A DNA stretch of 64,000 nucleotides from Nocardioides massiliensis (GCF_030811215.1 NZ_JAUSQM010000001.1:2542001-2606000); one strand, 5' to 3'; counted from the stretch's first letter, positions 8,907-18,374 are shown. A program made the numbers and translations. The notes: generated by a model from the letters alone, not told the origin.

Positions 8907-11216
8907 ATGAGGATCATGACTCGAGCCATCTGGCTGCGCCTCGTGCTCGTCGTGCTCGTGCTCGGCGGCTCGGTGGCCCTCACGCTGACCCAGGAGCCCC
9001 GCCTGGGCCTGGACCTCGAGGGCGGCGTCTCGATCACGCTCGAGACCAAGGACTCCCCGGACGGCACCGTCGCCGACGCCGAGGCGACAGAGCGGACCTT
9101 GGCTGTCCTCCGGAACCGCGTTGATGCCCTCGGTGTCGCCGAGCCGACGCTGGCGCGCTCGGGGGAGAACCGGATCATCGTCGAGCTGCCCGGCTACGAC
9201 GACCCCGAGGAAGCTCGTCAAGTAGTAGGTAAGACGGCCCAGCTGACTATGCACAGGGTTGTCGGGGTGGCGCAGTCGGGAGAAGACGGTGAGCCGCCCG
9301 AGTCCAGCGACGAGGCCAACCAGGTGGTCCTCGACGAGGACGGTCTGCCGATCGAGATCGGCCCGACCGTGATCAGCGGCAACGAGGTCTCGGGTGCCAA
9401 CGAGGCCAACGACCCCTCGCAGGGCACCGGGTGGTTCGTCAACATCGACTTCCAGGGTCAGGGCGGGTCGAAGTGGCGTGACCTGACCGCCGACGCGGCC
9501 TGCAACCCGGTCGGCGACCCGCAACGCCGGGTCGCGATCAAGCTCGACGACGAGATCATCTCCTCGCCTCAGGTCGCCGAGTCGGTCAACTGCAACGTCG
9601 GCATCCCCGGCGGCAGCACCACCATCACCGGCAACTTCGACCTCGAGTCGGCCAAGAACCTGGCCGTGCTCATCGAGGGCGGCTCGCTGCCCGTGCCGGT
9701 CGACGTCATCGACCAGCGCCAGGTCGGCCCGACGCTCGGCGAGGCGGCCATCGACGCCTCGATCGAGGCGGGTGTCATCGGTCTGATCCTCACGGGTCTG
9801 TTCATCGCGATCGTCTACCGGCTCTCCGGTCTGCTCGCGACCATCGCGCTCGGGACCTATGCCGTCATCTCCTTCGCCCTGCTGCTGATGCTCGGAGCGA
9901 CCCTGACCCTGCCGGGTCTGGCCGGCTTCGTGCTGGCGATCGGCATGGCGATCGACGCCAACGTGCTGGTCTTCGAGCGCGCGCGTGAGGAGTACGCCGA
10001 GCGGCCCGAGCGCGGGCTCGGACGGTCGATGGCGATCGGCTACAACAAGGCCTGGTCGGCCATCCTCGACTCCAACATCACCACGCTGCTCGCGGCCGCG
10101 CTGCTGTTCTTCCTCGCGGCGGGTCCGGTGCGCGGCTTCGGTGTCACGCTGTCGATCGGTGTCATCGCCTCGATGTTCTCCGCGCTGGTCGTGGCCCGGG
10201 TGCTCACCGAGATCGTGCTGCGCTCGAAGTGGCTCGAGAAGCGCCCGCAGATCACCGGCATCGGCGACATCAGCCGCTTCCGCAAGTACCTCCGGCGCAG
10301 GAACCCCGACCTCATGGGCAAGAGCAAGCTGTGGCTCGGTATCTCCGGCGCGCTCATGGTGTTCTCCCTCGCCGGCATCGCCTTCCAGGGGCTCAACTAC
10401 GGCATCGAGTTCACCGGCGGTCGCCAGGTGGAGTATTCCACCGCCGAGACCGTCGACGTCGACGAGGCGCGCGAGGCTGTGGCCGAGCTCGGCTACCCCA
10501 ACGCAGTCGTCCAGTCCGCCGGCGAGGCCGACATCCTCATCCGGACCGAGCGGATCTCCAACGAGGAGGAGAACCGCATCCGTGACGCCATCGCCGACAT
10601 CGGTGGTGGCGAGGCCGAGATCGTCGACGACCAGTCCATCGGGGCAAGCCTCGGCAACGAGCTGCGCACCAAGGCGCTGATCGCGTTCCTCATCGCGATC
10701 GCCGCGCAGATGCTCTATCTCGCGGTCCGGTTCAAGTGGACGTTCGCCACCTCGGCGATGATCGGCATGGTCCACGACGTGATCATCGTGGTCGGCATCT
10801 TCGCCTGGCTGGGCAAGCCGATCGACGGCGTCTTCCTGGCAGCGATCCTCAGCGTCATCGGTCTGTCGGTCAACGACACCATCGTCGTCTTCGACCGCAT
10901 CCGCGAGCAGTGGCGCGCCAGCCACGGCACGAAGTTCGCCGACGTGTGCAACACGGCGTGCCTCGACACCGCGCCGCGCACGATCAACACCGGTCTGGGC
11001 GCGATGTTCATCCTGGCGGCGCTCGCCGTACTCGGTGGCGACTCGTTGCAGGACTTCTCCATCGCGCTGCTCATCGGTCTGACGGTGGGTCTGTACTCCT
11101 CGATCTTCACGGCCGCCCCGCTGGCGATCCAGTTCAGCAAGAAGTGGCCGATGGCCCGCACCGAGAAGGTCAAGCGCACGGAGCGCGACCCGAGCGACAC
11201 CGGTGCCGTCGTCTGA
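8907..11216 (+). CDS. secDF: Protein translocase SecDF fusion
   Basis: 769 residues in one chain, equal to SecD plus SecF. SecDF uses the proton gradient to help pull exported proteins across the membrane. The SecD half has an N-terminal helix, LGLDLEGGVSI, a periplasmic domain, and the helices with GFVLAIGMAIDANVLVFER. The SecF half starts near residue 475 with NYGIEFTGGRQVEY and ends with helices containing LSVNDTIVVFDRIRE. The ATG at 8916 is an alternative start. The gene is away from any yajC-secD-secF locus, so it may be an additional paralogue. Its stop overlaps the next gene by 14 bases. Confidence 0.93.
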   Translation: MRIMTRAIWLRLVLVVLVLGGSVALTLTQEPRLGLDLEGGVSITLETKDSPDGTVADAEATERTLAVLRNRVDALGVAEPTLARSGENRIIVELPGYDDPEEARQVVGKTAQLTMHRVVGVAQSGEDGEPPESSDEANQVVLDEDGLPIEIGPTVISGNEVSGANEANDPSQGTGWFVNIDFQGQGGSKWRDLTADAACNPVGDPQRRVAIKLDDEIISSPQVAESVNCNVGIPGGSTTITGNFDLESAKNLAVLIEGGSLPVPVDVIDQRQVGPTLGEAAIDASIEAGVIGLILTGLFIAIVYRLSGLLATIALGTYAVISFALLLMLGATLTLPGLAGFVLAIGMAIDANVLVFERAREEYAERPERGLGRSMAIGYNKAWSAILDSNITTLLAAALLFFLAAGPVRGFGVTLSIGVIASMFSALVVARVLTEIVLRSKWLEKRPQITGIGDISRFRKYLRRRNPDLMGKSKLWLGISGALMVFSLAGIAFQGLNYGIEFTGGRQVEYSTAETVDVDEAREAVAELGYPNAVVQSAGEADILIRTERISNEEENRIRDAIADIGGGEAEIVDDQSIGASLGNELRTKALIAFLIAIAAQMLYLAVRFKWTFATSAMIGMVHDVIIVVGIFAWLGKPIDGVFLAAILSVIGLSVNDTIVVFDRIREQWRASHGTKFADVCNTACLDTAPRTINTGLGAMFILAALAVLGGDSLQDFSIALLIGLTVGLYSSIFTAAPLAIQFSKKWPMARTEKVKRTERDPSDTGAVV

Positions 11217-13176
11217 GGTCCGCGAGCTCCTGGCCACCGCCGTCGAGGGTCTGGGTGGCCAGGAGCGGGCGGGTCAGGTGGCGATGGCCGAGGCCGTCGC
11301 CCACGCGCTCGGCGAGGGTGAGCACCTGCTCGTCCAGGCCGGCACCGGCACGGGCAAGTCGTTGGGTTACCTCGTCCCGTCGCTGCTGCACGGCAAGCGG
11401 GTCGTGGTCGCCACCGCGACCCTCGCGCTGCAGCACCAGCTGGTCGAGCGCGACCTCCCGGCGCTGATCGGCGCGCTCGGCGATCGCTTCAGCCCGTCGT
11501 CGTACGCCGTGCTCAAGGGCCGCGGCAACTACGCCTGCCTGCACCGCATCCGCGAGGGCGTCCCGAGCGACCAGGGCGCGCTGGTCGACATCGAGGAGGT
11601 CAGCAACGCGGGCGCCGAGGTGCTCGAGCTGCGCGAGTGGGTCGAGGAGCAGGCATCCGAGGGCGGCACCGGAGAGCGCGACCACGCCCCGCGGCACACC
11701 GAGCGCGCCTGGCGGCAGGTGTCGGTGTCCCATCGGGAGTGCCTCGGCGCCAGCAGGTGCCCCTTCGGCCAGGAGTGCTTCGCCGAGCAGGCCAAGGAGC
11801 GTGCGCACCGCGCCCAGCTGGTGATCACCAACCACTCGCTGCTGGCCATCGACGCGATCGAGGGCGTGCCGATGCTGCCCGACTACGACGCGGTCGTCAT
11901 CGACGAGGCCCACGAGCTGGTCGCGCGGGTGACCCAGGCCGCCACGGACGAGCTATCGGCGCCCGAGGTGGAGCGCGCGTCGCGGCGGGCGGCCCGCCAC
12001 GTCGGTGACGGTGCGGTGACCAATCCCGCTGACGCCCTGGCCGACGCCGGCGAGGCGCTGCGCGACGTACTCGCCAACCGGCAGCCGGGGCGCATCGACG
12101 AGCTCGACGAGGAGCTCAAGGACGTCCTCGCCGAGGTGCGCGACGCCGCGCGCGCGCTGATCTCCGCGCTGGGGGACAGTGCCAAGCAGCGCGGCTCGGA
12201 CGGCGAGGTCGACGCCGGTCTCACGCAGGCCCGCGGCTGGGCTCAGGAGATCTTCGCCCACGCCGAGCGGATGGTCGCCAACAGCGAGCACGACGTGCTC
12301 TGGATCAACGTCCGCGAGCAGGGACGCGGCGGTCCCCAGCTGTGCGTCGCCCCGCTGCAGGTGTGGGGCACGCTGCGCGACCGACTGCTGAGTGAGAAGA
12401 CGGCCGTGTTCACCTCCGCCACGCTCAAGCTCGGCGGTGACTTCGGCGCTGTCGCGACCTCGCTCGGCCTCAAGCCCGAGGACGACGAGCTGCCGTGGAC
12501 CGGCCTCGACGTCGGCTCGCCGTTCGACTACGCCAAGCAAGGCATCTTGTATGTCGCCCGCCACCTGCCGGCCCCCGGACGCGACGGTCTCGCAGCCGCC
12601 CACCTGGCGGAGATCGTCGACCTGGTCGACGCCGCCGACGGGCGCACCCTCGGATTGTTCTCCTCCCGCCGGGCTGCCGAGGCGGCCGGCGAGGCCGTGC
12701 GCGAGCACCTGCCGCACCTCACCACGATGGTCCAGGGGGAGGCGCAGCTGCCGGAGCTCTCCCGGATCTTCGCCGAGGACCCGCACGCCAACCTCTTCGG
12801 CACGCTGAGCCTCTGGCAGGGCATCGACGTCCCCGGCGAGACCTGTCAGCTCGTGATCATCGACCGGATCCCGTTCCCGCGCCCCGACGACCCGCTCATG
12901 TCGGCCCGCCAGCGCGCCGCCGACAAGGCGGGGCGCAACGGCTTCATGTCCGTCGCCGCGACCCACGCCGCACTCCTGCTCGCCCAGGGAGCCGGCCGGC
13001 TGATCCGCAGCATGGACGACCGTGGGGTCGTCGCCGTACTCGACTCCCGGCTCGCCACCGCGCGCTACGGCGGATTCCTGCGCTCCTCGCTGCCCCTGCT
13101 GTGGCCCACCTCCGACGCCGCGGTGGTCAAGGCCGCGCTGCGCCGCCTCTCCGGGCAGCCCACGACCCCCGCCTGA
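11203..13176 (+). CDS. ATP-dependent DNA helicase, DinG/XPD type
   Basis: 657 residues from a GTG that overlaps the end of secDF. Superfamily 2 iron-sulfur helicase: Walker A AGTGTGKS (residues 46-53), DEAH box VVIDEAHEL (about 231-239), and four cysteines (C112, C180, C186, C192) placed as in XPD/DinG proteins to hold a 4Fe-4S cluster. LWQGIDVPGE and QGAGRLIRS are the late helicase motifs. Likely role is unwinding of DNA during repair or at DNA-RNA structures. No SOS box is seen in front of it, unlike some dinG genes. Confidence 0.88.
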   Translation: MPSSEVRELLATAVEGLGGQERAGQVAMAEAVAHALGEGEHLLVQAGTGTGKSLGYLVPSLLHGKRVVVATATLALQHQLVERDLPALIGALGDRFSPSSYAVLKGRGNYACLHRIREGVPSDQGALVDIEEVSNAGAEVLELREWVEEQASEGGTGERDHAPRHTERAWRQVSVSHRECLGASRCPFGQECFAEQAKERAHRAQLVITNHSLLAIDAIEGVPMLPDYDAVVIDEAHELVARVTQAATDELSAPEVERASRRAARHVGDGAVTNPADALADAGEALRDVLANRQPGRIDELDEELKDVLAEVRDAARALISALGDSAKQRGSDGEVDAGLTQARGWAQEIFAHAERMVANSEHDVLWINVREQGRGGPQLCVAPLQVWGTLRDRLLSEKTAVFTSATLKLGGDFGAVATSLGLKPEDDELPWTGLDVGSPFDYAKQGILYVARHLPAPGRDGLAAAHLAEIVDLVDAADGRTLGLFSSRRAAEAAGEAVREHLPHLTTMVQGEAQLPELSRIFAEDPHANLFGTLSLWQGIDVPGETCQLVIIDRIPFPRPDDPLMSARQRAADKAGRNGFMSVAATHAALLLAQGAGRLIRSMDDRGVVAVLDSRLATARYGGFLRSSLPLLWPTSDAAVVKAALRRLSGQPTTPA

Positions 13177-13191
13177 CGCCCGCCCCTGCAA

Positions 13192-13294
13192 CGTCGTACG
13201 TCCGGAGACCTATAGCGCCGCAGACGTATGACGTCGCCCGGCAGCGTCATCCGTCCGACGACCTATTGCTCCGGCGACGTATGACGTCAGCGGG
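13192..13294. repeat. Imperfect tandem repeat, two units of about 50 bp
   Basis: Units start at 13192 and 13245. Both contain GACCTAT, then GC, CCG and a shared GACGTATGACGTC block, with about a dozen differences over 50 bases. The pair fills the gap between the convergent helicase and metalloprotease genes, so it may act in transcript termination. The second unit overlaps the metalloprotease stop codon. Confidence 0.6.
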
Positions 13295-15137
13295 CGCGGA
13301 CCCGGGCGGTCCAGGGCGTCGCACTGGCCCCCGCCCGGCTGCGCGCGACCACGCGGACGCTCCAGACCCCGGCCCCGACGCGCCACTCGACGCGGCGCTT
13401 GCCGGGCTGCACGCGCCCCTGCTTGCGGGCGACGATCCGTCCGCCCTGGTGCTTGCGGGCCCGCAGGACGTACGCCGTGACGTCGCTGCCCCGAGGTCGC
13501 GCGGCCGTCCACCGCACGACGATGCTGCGCTTGCCGCCGCGGCGACCGCGCATGACCTTCACGGCGGCGGGAGCGAGTGGTGCCCGAGCGGCCGGCGGGG
13601 GCGGGGACTGCGGGTCGAGCTTGGGCGGCGGCCCGGGGTCGGGCTGCGTCACCGGCGGCGGCGGACCGGGGCGGGCCGTCTCGGCGCAGGTCGTGACGGT
13701 GAGGGTGTAGGCGCCGAGGCTGCCGTAGCTGCTCCACCCGGTCGCCGGCGAACCCTGGCTGCCGCCGCGGACCTCGACGTACGACGTGCCGCGCACCGAC
13801 GCCAGCTCGACCGCGGCGTCGAGCCCGTGCACGACCGGGCTCCAGCGCTCGCCCGTAGCGGTGGGGTTCGCGTCGGCCAGCACGCGTCCCCGCGCGTCGC
13901 GCACGCGCAGCCAGACGTCGAGGTTCGCCCCGACCGCCGCGGGGGTGGCACGGATCGTCGCCGGCGCGTCGCAGGTGCGGGTGAGCGCGAAGACGTCCAC
14001 GTCGCCCGTTCGCCCGATCGTCCCGCTCACCGTCTGGGTCGCGCCACCACCCAGGGCGGTCGCGCTTTGCGAGGAGTCGCCGTGGTCGTCGCGGACCCAT
14101 CCGGTCATCGCGGCGATCACCGCGAGGTCGTCCTGCAGTGGGATCCGGCGGCGCTTGGCGTCCACGTTGCGGGCTCCGGCGTACTCGCCACGGCTCCACT
14201 GGCTCAGCCCGGCGGCGCCGGCCCCCATGATGGGGCTCCACGGCGGCGTGCCGAGGTGGTAGGACCCGCGGTGGTCACCGTCGTGGACCAGGCCGAAGGT
14301 GTGCCCGACCTCGTGGCTGATGGTCTCGGCGATCTGCCAGGGGTCCTGGCGCAGCTGGTCGGCGAAGATGAGCGCGGGTTGATATCTCGCGTTGTCGGGC
14401 TCGTCGAACACGTCCATCCAGGCCAGGCCGGCGCAGCCGCCGCACACCGTGCGCGCCGCCCGCCGTAGCACCGGGCTAGCGGTGGTGTCGGTGACGACGA
14501 CCCGCATGCCGAAGTGCTGGTCGCGACGGCTGCTGCGCGTCAGGGCGGCTTCTCCGGGGTCCTCGGTGGTGACGTCGACGTCGAAGGGCGCGTAGTCCTC
14601 GGCGACCCGCTGCCAGACCTCGCGCACGACCGCCCGCTCCTGGGCGCTGAACTCGTCCCGGTCGCGGTCGAGGGAGAACCCGGGCCAGAACCCGCTCGGC
14701 CAGCCCTCGGAGTTCCACGCCGTACGCCGCACGTCGTGGCCGTCGAAGTCGAGGAAGATGACCCGCGCCGCGCCAGGTCGGCTGTGGAGGCGGAACGTGT
14801 CGTCGTCGAGCGTGAGCGGAGCTGTCCGCAGCGCCCGTGCTCGCGGTGTCTCGCGGGCGCTCGGAGCGACCGGGCGTGCCGGGTCGGCGTAGTAGAGCCG
14901 GCCGCCCTCGCCGACGCGGACCGCGGGGTCGTCGAGGAGCTGCTCGACCTCCGCGGCGGATCGGTCGTGGACCTCGGCGATCTCGGCCACCCGGTCCGAG
15001 GCCGCTGCGTCACCGGCCGCGGAGGGCGACGGGCCCAGCACCGTGAGCGCGCCGCAACCCAGCAGGAGGGCGGCGACGGCAGCCGTGCGCGAGCGGACCG
15101 CGCGCGGCCGGACAGGGTGACGCATGGGCCACATCAT
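13287..15137 (-). CDS. Secreted zinc metalloprotease with fibronectin-like C terminus
   Basis: 616 residues from the first of two adjacent ATGs at 15137. A signal peptide (about residues 14-42) is followed by a pro-region, then a metzincin-like catalytic domain with HEVGHTFGLVHD (zinc-binding HExxHxxGxxH) and a downstream MGAG turn with PIM. Next comes a pre-peptidase-like beta domain (SQSATALGGGATQTVSGTIGRTGDVDVFAL), a Pro-rich linker and a fibronectin-III-like end (VRWTAARPRGSDVTAYVL). The architecture suggests an extracellular protease made as a zymogen. It sits convergent to the helicase and follows the phosphatase operon on the same strand. Confidence 0.87.
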   Translation of the reverse strand: MMWPMRHPVRPRAVRSRTAAVAALLLGCGALTVLGPSPSAAGDAAASDRVAEIAEVHDRSAAEVEQLLDDPAVRVGEGGRLYYADPARPVAPSARETPRARALRTAPLTLDDDTFRLHSRPGAARVIFLDFDGHDVRRTAWNSEGWPSGFWPGFSLDRDRDEFSAQERAVVREVWQRVAEDYAPFDVDVTTEDPGEAALTRSSRRDQHFGMRVVVTDTTASPVLRRAARTVCGGCAGLAWMDVFDEPDNARYQPALIFADQLRQDPWQIAETISHEVGHTFGLVHDGDHRGSYHLGTPPWSPIMGAGAAGLSQWSRGEYAGARNVDAKRRRIPLQDDLAVIAAMTGWVRDDHGDSSQSATALGGGATQTVSGTIGRTGDVDVFALTRTCDAPATIRATPAAVGANLDVWLRVRDARGRVLADANPTATGERWSPVVHGLDAAVELASVRGTSYVEVRGGSQGSPATGWSSYGSLGAYTLTVTTCAETARPGPPPPVTQPDPGPPPKLDPQSPPPPAARAPLAPAAVKVMRGRRGGKRSIVVRWTAARPRGSDVTAYVLRARKHQGGRIVARKQGRVQPGKRRVEWRVGAGVWSVRVVARSRAGASATPWTARVRAR

Positions 15138-15178
15138 CACCCCTGATGCCGCCGGTTGTCGCCCCCTACGGTCGTACG

Positions 15179-16465
15179 TCAGCCGAGCCGGCTGGTCCCG
15201 TCGTACCCGCCCCGCGGCGGCCGGAGCCCGAAGAACTCCCCGACCGTGGGCGCGACATCGACCGTCTGCGCCCGCGCGGACGAGGTGCGTCGGCGCACCG
15301 CCGGGTGTCCGCCGGAGAGGAAGAACGGGATCGGCGCGGTGGCGGGGTGGCCGTGGTTGCCCGGGATCGGGTTCGACAGCGGACCCGGGTCGCTGAACCG
15401 CCAGCCGGCGCGGCAGTAGACGACGAGGTCGCCGGCGCGCGGACCGAGCCGCAGCCGCGCCGGGTCGTGTGCCGACAGCACCCCGGGTGTGGCCAGGGCG
15501 ATGCGGCGCATCCGGCGCACGGCCTCGTCGCGGCGCTTGCGCGGGCCGAGCCAGTAGAGCAGGTCCGCCCCGCCGTTCTGGCTGACCTCGACCCGCCCGG
15601 CCAGCAGCGGGTCGCCCGCTAGCCGGGGCGCCAGGGTGATCACCCGGTCGGGTCGCGACCAGTCCATCGAGTGGTCGGCGAGGAAGACCACCAGCGAGTT
15701 GCGCCAACGCCCGGTGCGCTTGAGCATCGCGACGAACTGGCCGACCTGGAGGTCGAGCTGGATGAGCGCGGCCGTGCGCAGCGCCCGGAGTGTCGTCCCG
15801 GTGATGTCGGTGTGGCCCCACCGGTCGCAGTCGCCGAGGTTGATGAAGACCAGGTTGGGGTCGTGGGCGCGCACCATCGCGTGCAGTGCCTGCATGGTGA
15901 ACACGTCCGGAGCGTGGCCGCTGATCGGGATGATCGGGAACGGCTCCCAGCGGTGGTTGGCGCGCGCCCCGAAGATCCCGTAGAGGTACTCCTTGCTCAG
16001 CACGGTGCCGGTGCTGAACCCCTGCTTGCGCAACCGCTCGATGACGGTGGGGAACCGCAGGTCCTTGGGCCGGTCGAGGTCACGGTGCAGCTTCGCCTTG
16101 CGGTCGTAGATCGCGTTGGCGGGTACGCCGTTCCGGTCGGGCCGGACCCCCGTCATCATCATGACGTGGTTGGGGATGGTCTCCATGATCGGCAGCGACC
16201 GGGCGTTCGGGAACACCGTGCCGCCGTCGCGCAGCGCCTTGATCTGGGGCAGCAGACCGGAGTCGATCTCCCCGGGGATCATCCCGTCCAGCACGAACAC
16301 GTAGGCGCGCTTGGGGCCCTCGGCGGCCAGCGCAGGGCTGCCGAGCGCGGACGACAGGACGATGCCGGCACCGCCCGCGGCGCCGAGTCGCAGGACGTGG
16401 CGCCGGTCGAGGTCGGGCAGCACGCGCTGCGTGCGCTCGTCGGTCGGCTGGGTGGGCGTGCACAT
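15179..16465 (-). CDS. Exported alkaline phosphatase superfamily phosphodiesterase
   Basis: 428 residues. The N terminus has DRRHVLRLG followed by a hydrophobic Ala-rich stretch and ALA, a Tat-like signal. The alkaline phosphatase/sulfatase fold is shown by VFVLDGMIPGEI (first metal Asp), METIPNHVMMMTG (nucleophile Thr region), NLGDCDRWGH and LADHSMD (further metal ligands). This pattern fits type I phosphodiesterase/nucleotide pyrophosphatase enzymes. Its ATG overlaps the stop of the upstream phoD-type gene by one base, so translation is probably coupled. Both products likely release phosphate outside the cell. Confidence 0.83.
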   Translation of the reverse strand: MCTPTQPTDERTQRVLPDLDRRHVLRLGAAGGAGIVLSSALGSPALAAEGPKRAYVFVLDGMIPGEIDSGLLPQIKALRDGGTVFPNARSLPIMETIPNHVMMMTGVRPDRNGVPANAIYDRKAKLHRDLDRPKDLRFPTVIERLRKQGFSTGTVLSKEYLYGIFGARANHRWEPFPIIPISGHAPDVFTMQALHAMVRAHDPNLVFINLGDCDRWGHTDITGTTLRALRTAALIQLDLQVGQFVAMLKRTGRWRNSLVVFLADHSMDWSRPDRVITLAPRLAGDPLLAGRVEVSQNGGADLLYWLGPRKRRDEAVRRMRRIALATPGVLSAHDPARLRLGPRAGDLVVYCRAGWRFSDPGPLSNPIPGNHGHPATAPIPFFLSGGHPAVRRRTSSARAQTVDVAPTVGEFFGLRPPRGGYDGTSRLG

Positions 16466-18249
16466 CAGCGGTCCCCCCGTCGGGTCGGCACGGGAGCCGA
16501 GGCGGCCCGCACGCGGTGGGTGCCGGCCAGCGTCTGCCAGCTGACGTTCCACCGGCTGCCCGCCTTGCGGTCGTTGCGGGCGCCGGTGACGAAGTAGTCC
16601 ATCTGCGTCCGCTCTGGCGTGACGTCGAGGACGCCGTACCCGTGGGAGTCGAAGTCGAGGTAGCGCACGTGCCGGTTGAGCGTCTGGATCGCCGCCTCCA
16701 CGACCAGGCTGGCCGAGCGCGGCGGAGCGCCGATGATGTCCTTGAGGTTGTTGCTGGTGACGCTCGTGCAGACCAGCTCGGTGGCCACGCTGCGGCTGCG
16801 CAGCGGGTAGGTGCCGGCGTCGACGGGCAGGTCGCTGACCCAGGCGGAGTGGATGTCGCCGGTGACGAAGACGGTGTCGGTGATCCCGTGGTCGGCCAGG
16901 TGCTGCAGCAGCTCCCTGCGGTCCGCGGTGTAGCCGTCCCACTGGTCGGCGTTGTAGGGCAGCCCGTCAGCCGGCAGCAGTCCGATCAGGTCGGTCACCG
17001 GCCCGGTGATCTCGTGGGGCAGCGGGGGGAAGAGGATCGGCGCGATCATCACCGGGTTGCCGACGACCTTCCACTGCGCGCGACTGCGGCGCAGGACGCG
17101 CTTGAGCCAGCGCATCTGGGCCGCTCCGGTGATCGTGCGGCTCTTGTCGCTGTGGGAGGGATCGGGGTTGGGGATCGGTGTCGGCACCAGCGTCGACTGC
17201 TTCGAGCGGTAGGTGCGCAGGTCGAGCATCGCGATGTCGAGGAGGCGGCCGTAGCGCAACCGTCGGTAGAGGCGATACCCGTCGCCGACCTTGGTCTTGG
17301 GCCCCATGCGCACCGGCATCCACTCGTCGTAGGCCCGATAGGCCGCGAGCCGGCGCTTCGTGAACCCGCCCTCGCCCGGGTTGTGGTTCTCGGCGCCGTT
17401 GGCCCAGGTGTCGTTGGTCACCTCGTGGTCGTCCCAGGTCACGATGAACGGATGCCGGGCGTGCAGCGCCTGCAGGTCGGGGTCCTGCTTGTACTGCGCG
17501 TGCCGCTGCCGGTAGTCGCGCAGGCGCACCATCTCGTGGCGCGGGCTGTGGGGCCGGACGACGACGTTGCGCTGGCCCATGGCGTACTCCCCGACGCCGT
17601 ACTCGTAGAGGTAGTCGCCCAGGTGCAGGATCGCGTCGAGGTCTCCGCGCTTCGCCAGGTGGCGGTAGGCGTGGAAGTAGCCGGCCTCGAGGTTCGCGCA
17701 CGACACCACCCCGAACCGCACGCGCTTCGGCAGCGCGCCGTGGGCCGGAGCCGTGCGGGTCCGCCCCACCGGGCTGAAGCGTCCGCGGTAGGAGAAGCGG
17801 TAGAAGTACGCCGTGTCCGGGCGCAGCCCGCGCGCGTCGAGCTTGACGGTGTGGTCGCGCGCCGGGCCGGTGCGCACGGTGCCTTGGGCCACGACCGTGC
17901 GGAACCGGCGGTCGGTGGCGACCTGCCAGCGGACCTCGGCGCGCGGACCCTTGCCCGACCCCGGCGTCGCGGCAGGGGTCGGGGTCACGCGCGTCCAGAG
18001 AATCACCCGCCGCGGACGCGGGTCGCCGGAGGCGACGCCGTGACGGAAGTACGCCGACGCGGCCGCGGCGCTGGAGCCCGGTCCGGTCGCGACCGCGACG
18101 GTGCCGACCGCCCCCGCCGCGGCCGCGCCGCGCAGCACGGAGCGCCGTGGGAGGCCGGCGTCCGACTCGGGGACGGGAGCGGAGGAGACCGGTGAGGCGG
18201 CGCAGACGGGTGGGACGGGGGAGCCGGAGGCGGCACGTGGCAGGGTCAC
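16465..18249 (-). CDS. phoD: Secreted alkaline phosphatase/phosphodiesterase, PhoD family
   Basis: 594 residues from a GTG at 18249, preceded by TTGAGG at eight to ten bases; an upstream in-frame start would run into the regulatory sites. The Tat signal is PRRSVLRG plus a hydrophobic Ala-rich stretch. An Ig-like N-terminal domain (FRHGVASGDP, VILWTRV) leads into the PhoD metallophosphatase core: FGVVSCANLEAGYF, ILHLGDYLYEYG, VTWDDHEVTND and FVTGDIHSAW. PhoD enzymes hydrolyse phosphate mono- and diesters with calcium and iron. A PHO-box-like repeat 49 bases upstream suggests induction on phosphate starvation. Confidence 0.9.
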   Translation of the reverse strand: MTLPRAASGSPVPPVCAASPVSSAPVPESDAGLPRRSVLRGAAAAGAVGTVAVATGPGSSAAAASAYFRHGVASGDPRPRRVILWTRVTPTPAATPGSGKGPRAEVRWQVATDRRFRTVVAQGTVRTGPARDHTVKLDARGLRPDTAYFYRFSYRGRFSPVGRTRTAPAHGALPKRVRFGVVSCANLEAGYFHAYRHLAKRGDLDAILHLGDYLYEYGVGEYAMGQRNVVVRPHSPRHEMVRLRDYRQRHAQYKQDPDLQALHARHPFIVTWDDHEVTNDTWANGAENHNPGEGGFTKRRLAAYRAYDEWMPVRMGPKTKVGDGYRLYRRLRYGRLLDIAMLDLRTYRSKQSTLVPTPIPNPDPSHSDKSRTITGAAQMRWLKRVLRRSRAQWKVVGNPVMIAPILFPPLPHEITGPVTDLIGLLPADGLPYNADQWDGYTADRRELLQHLADHGITDTVFVTGDIHSAWVSDLPVDAGTYPLRSRSVATELVCTSVTSNNLKDIIGAPPRSASLVVEAAIQTLNRHVRYLDFDSHGYGVLDVTPERTQMDYFVTGARNDRKAGSRWNVSWQTLAGTHRVRAASAPVPTRRGDR

Positions 18250-18286
18250 ACCCGCCTCAACGACACACCACCGCGGACGTGACGTC

Positions 18287-18319
18287 CGGCACTCATCTGT
18301 CACCTACGGTTCACCCGGG
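18287..18319 (+). promoter_or_regulatory. PHO-box-like direct repeats (PhoP site)
   Basis: Two adjacent 11-base units, TGTCACCTACG (18298-18308) and GTTCACCCGGG (18309-18319). They fit the Streptomyces PhoP repeat consensus G(G/T)TCAYYYR(G/C)G at 10 and 11 of 11 positions. A weaker third unit may lie at 18287-18297. The repeats read on the plus strand, opposite to phoD, whose start is 49 bases away. Confidence 0.65.
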
Positions 18320-18330
18320 GGACAGATGAG
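18292..18330. repeat. 10-bp inverted repeat around the PHO box
   Basis: CTCATCTGTC (18292-18301) and GACAGATGAG (18321-18330) are perfect arms with a 19-base spacer that contains the better PHO unit. Possibly a second operator, or an mRNA hairpin. Confidence 0.55.
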
Positions 18331-18345
18331 GCGAAAGGGTTGCCC

Positions 18346-18361
18346 TCGAACATATGTTCGA
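18346..18361. promoter_or_regulatory. Perfect SOS box (LexA operator)
   Basis: TCGAACATATGTTCGA matches the actinobacterial LexA palindrome TCGAAC-N4-GTTCGA exactly. A -10-like TATCGT (18363-18368) follows immediately, then six bases to the ATG of the DUF222/HNH gene, so LexA bound here would block its promoter. Confidence 0.85.
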
Positions 18362-18374
18362 GTATCGTCGGGTC

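Noticed and set aside
6193-11237. Very long open frames on the minus strand opposite hflX, DUF2207, lemA and secDF
   Set aside because: They mirror strongly supported genes, are extreme in Arg/Gly/His or Asp/Val content and have no domains or ribosome sites. They are a by-product of very high GC.
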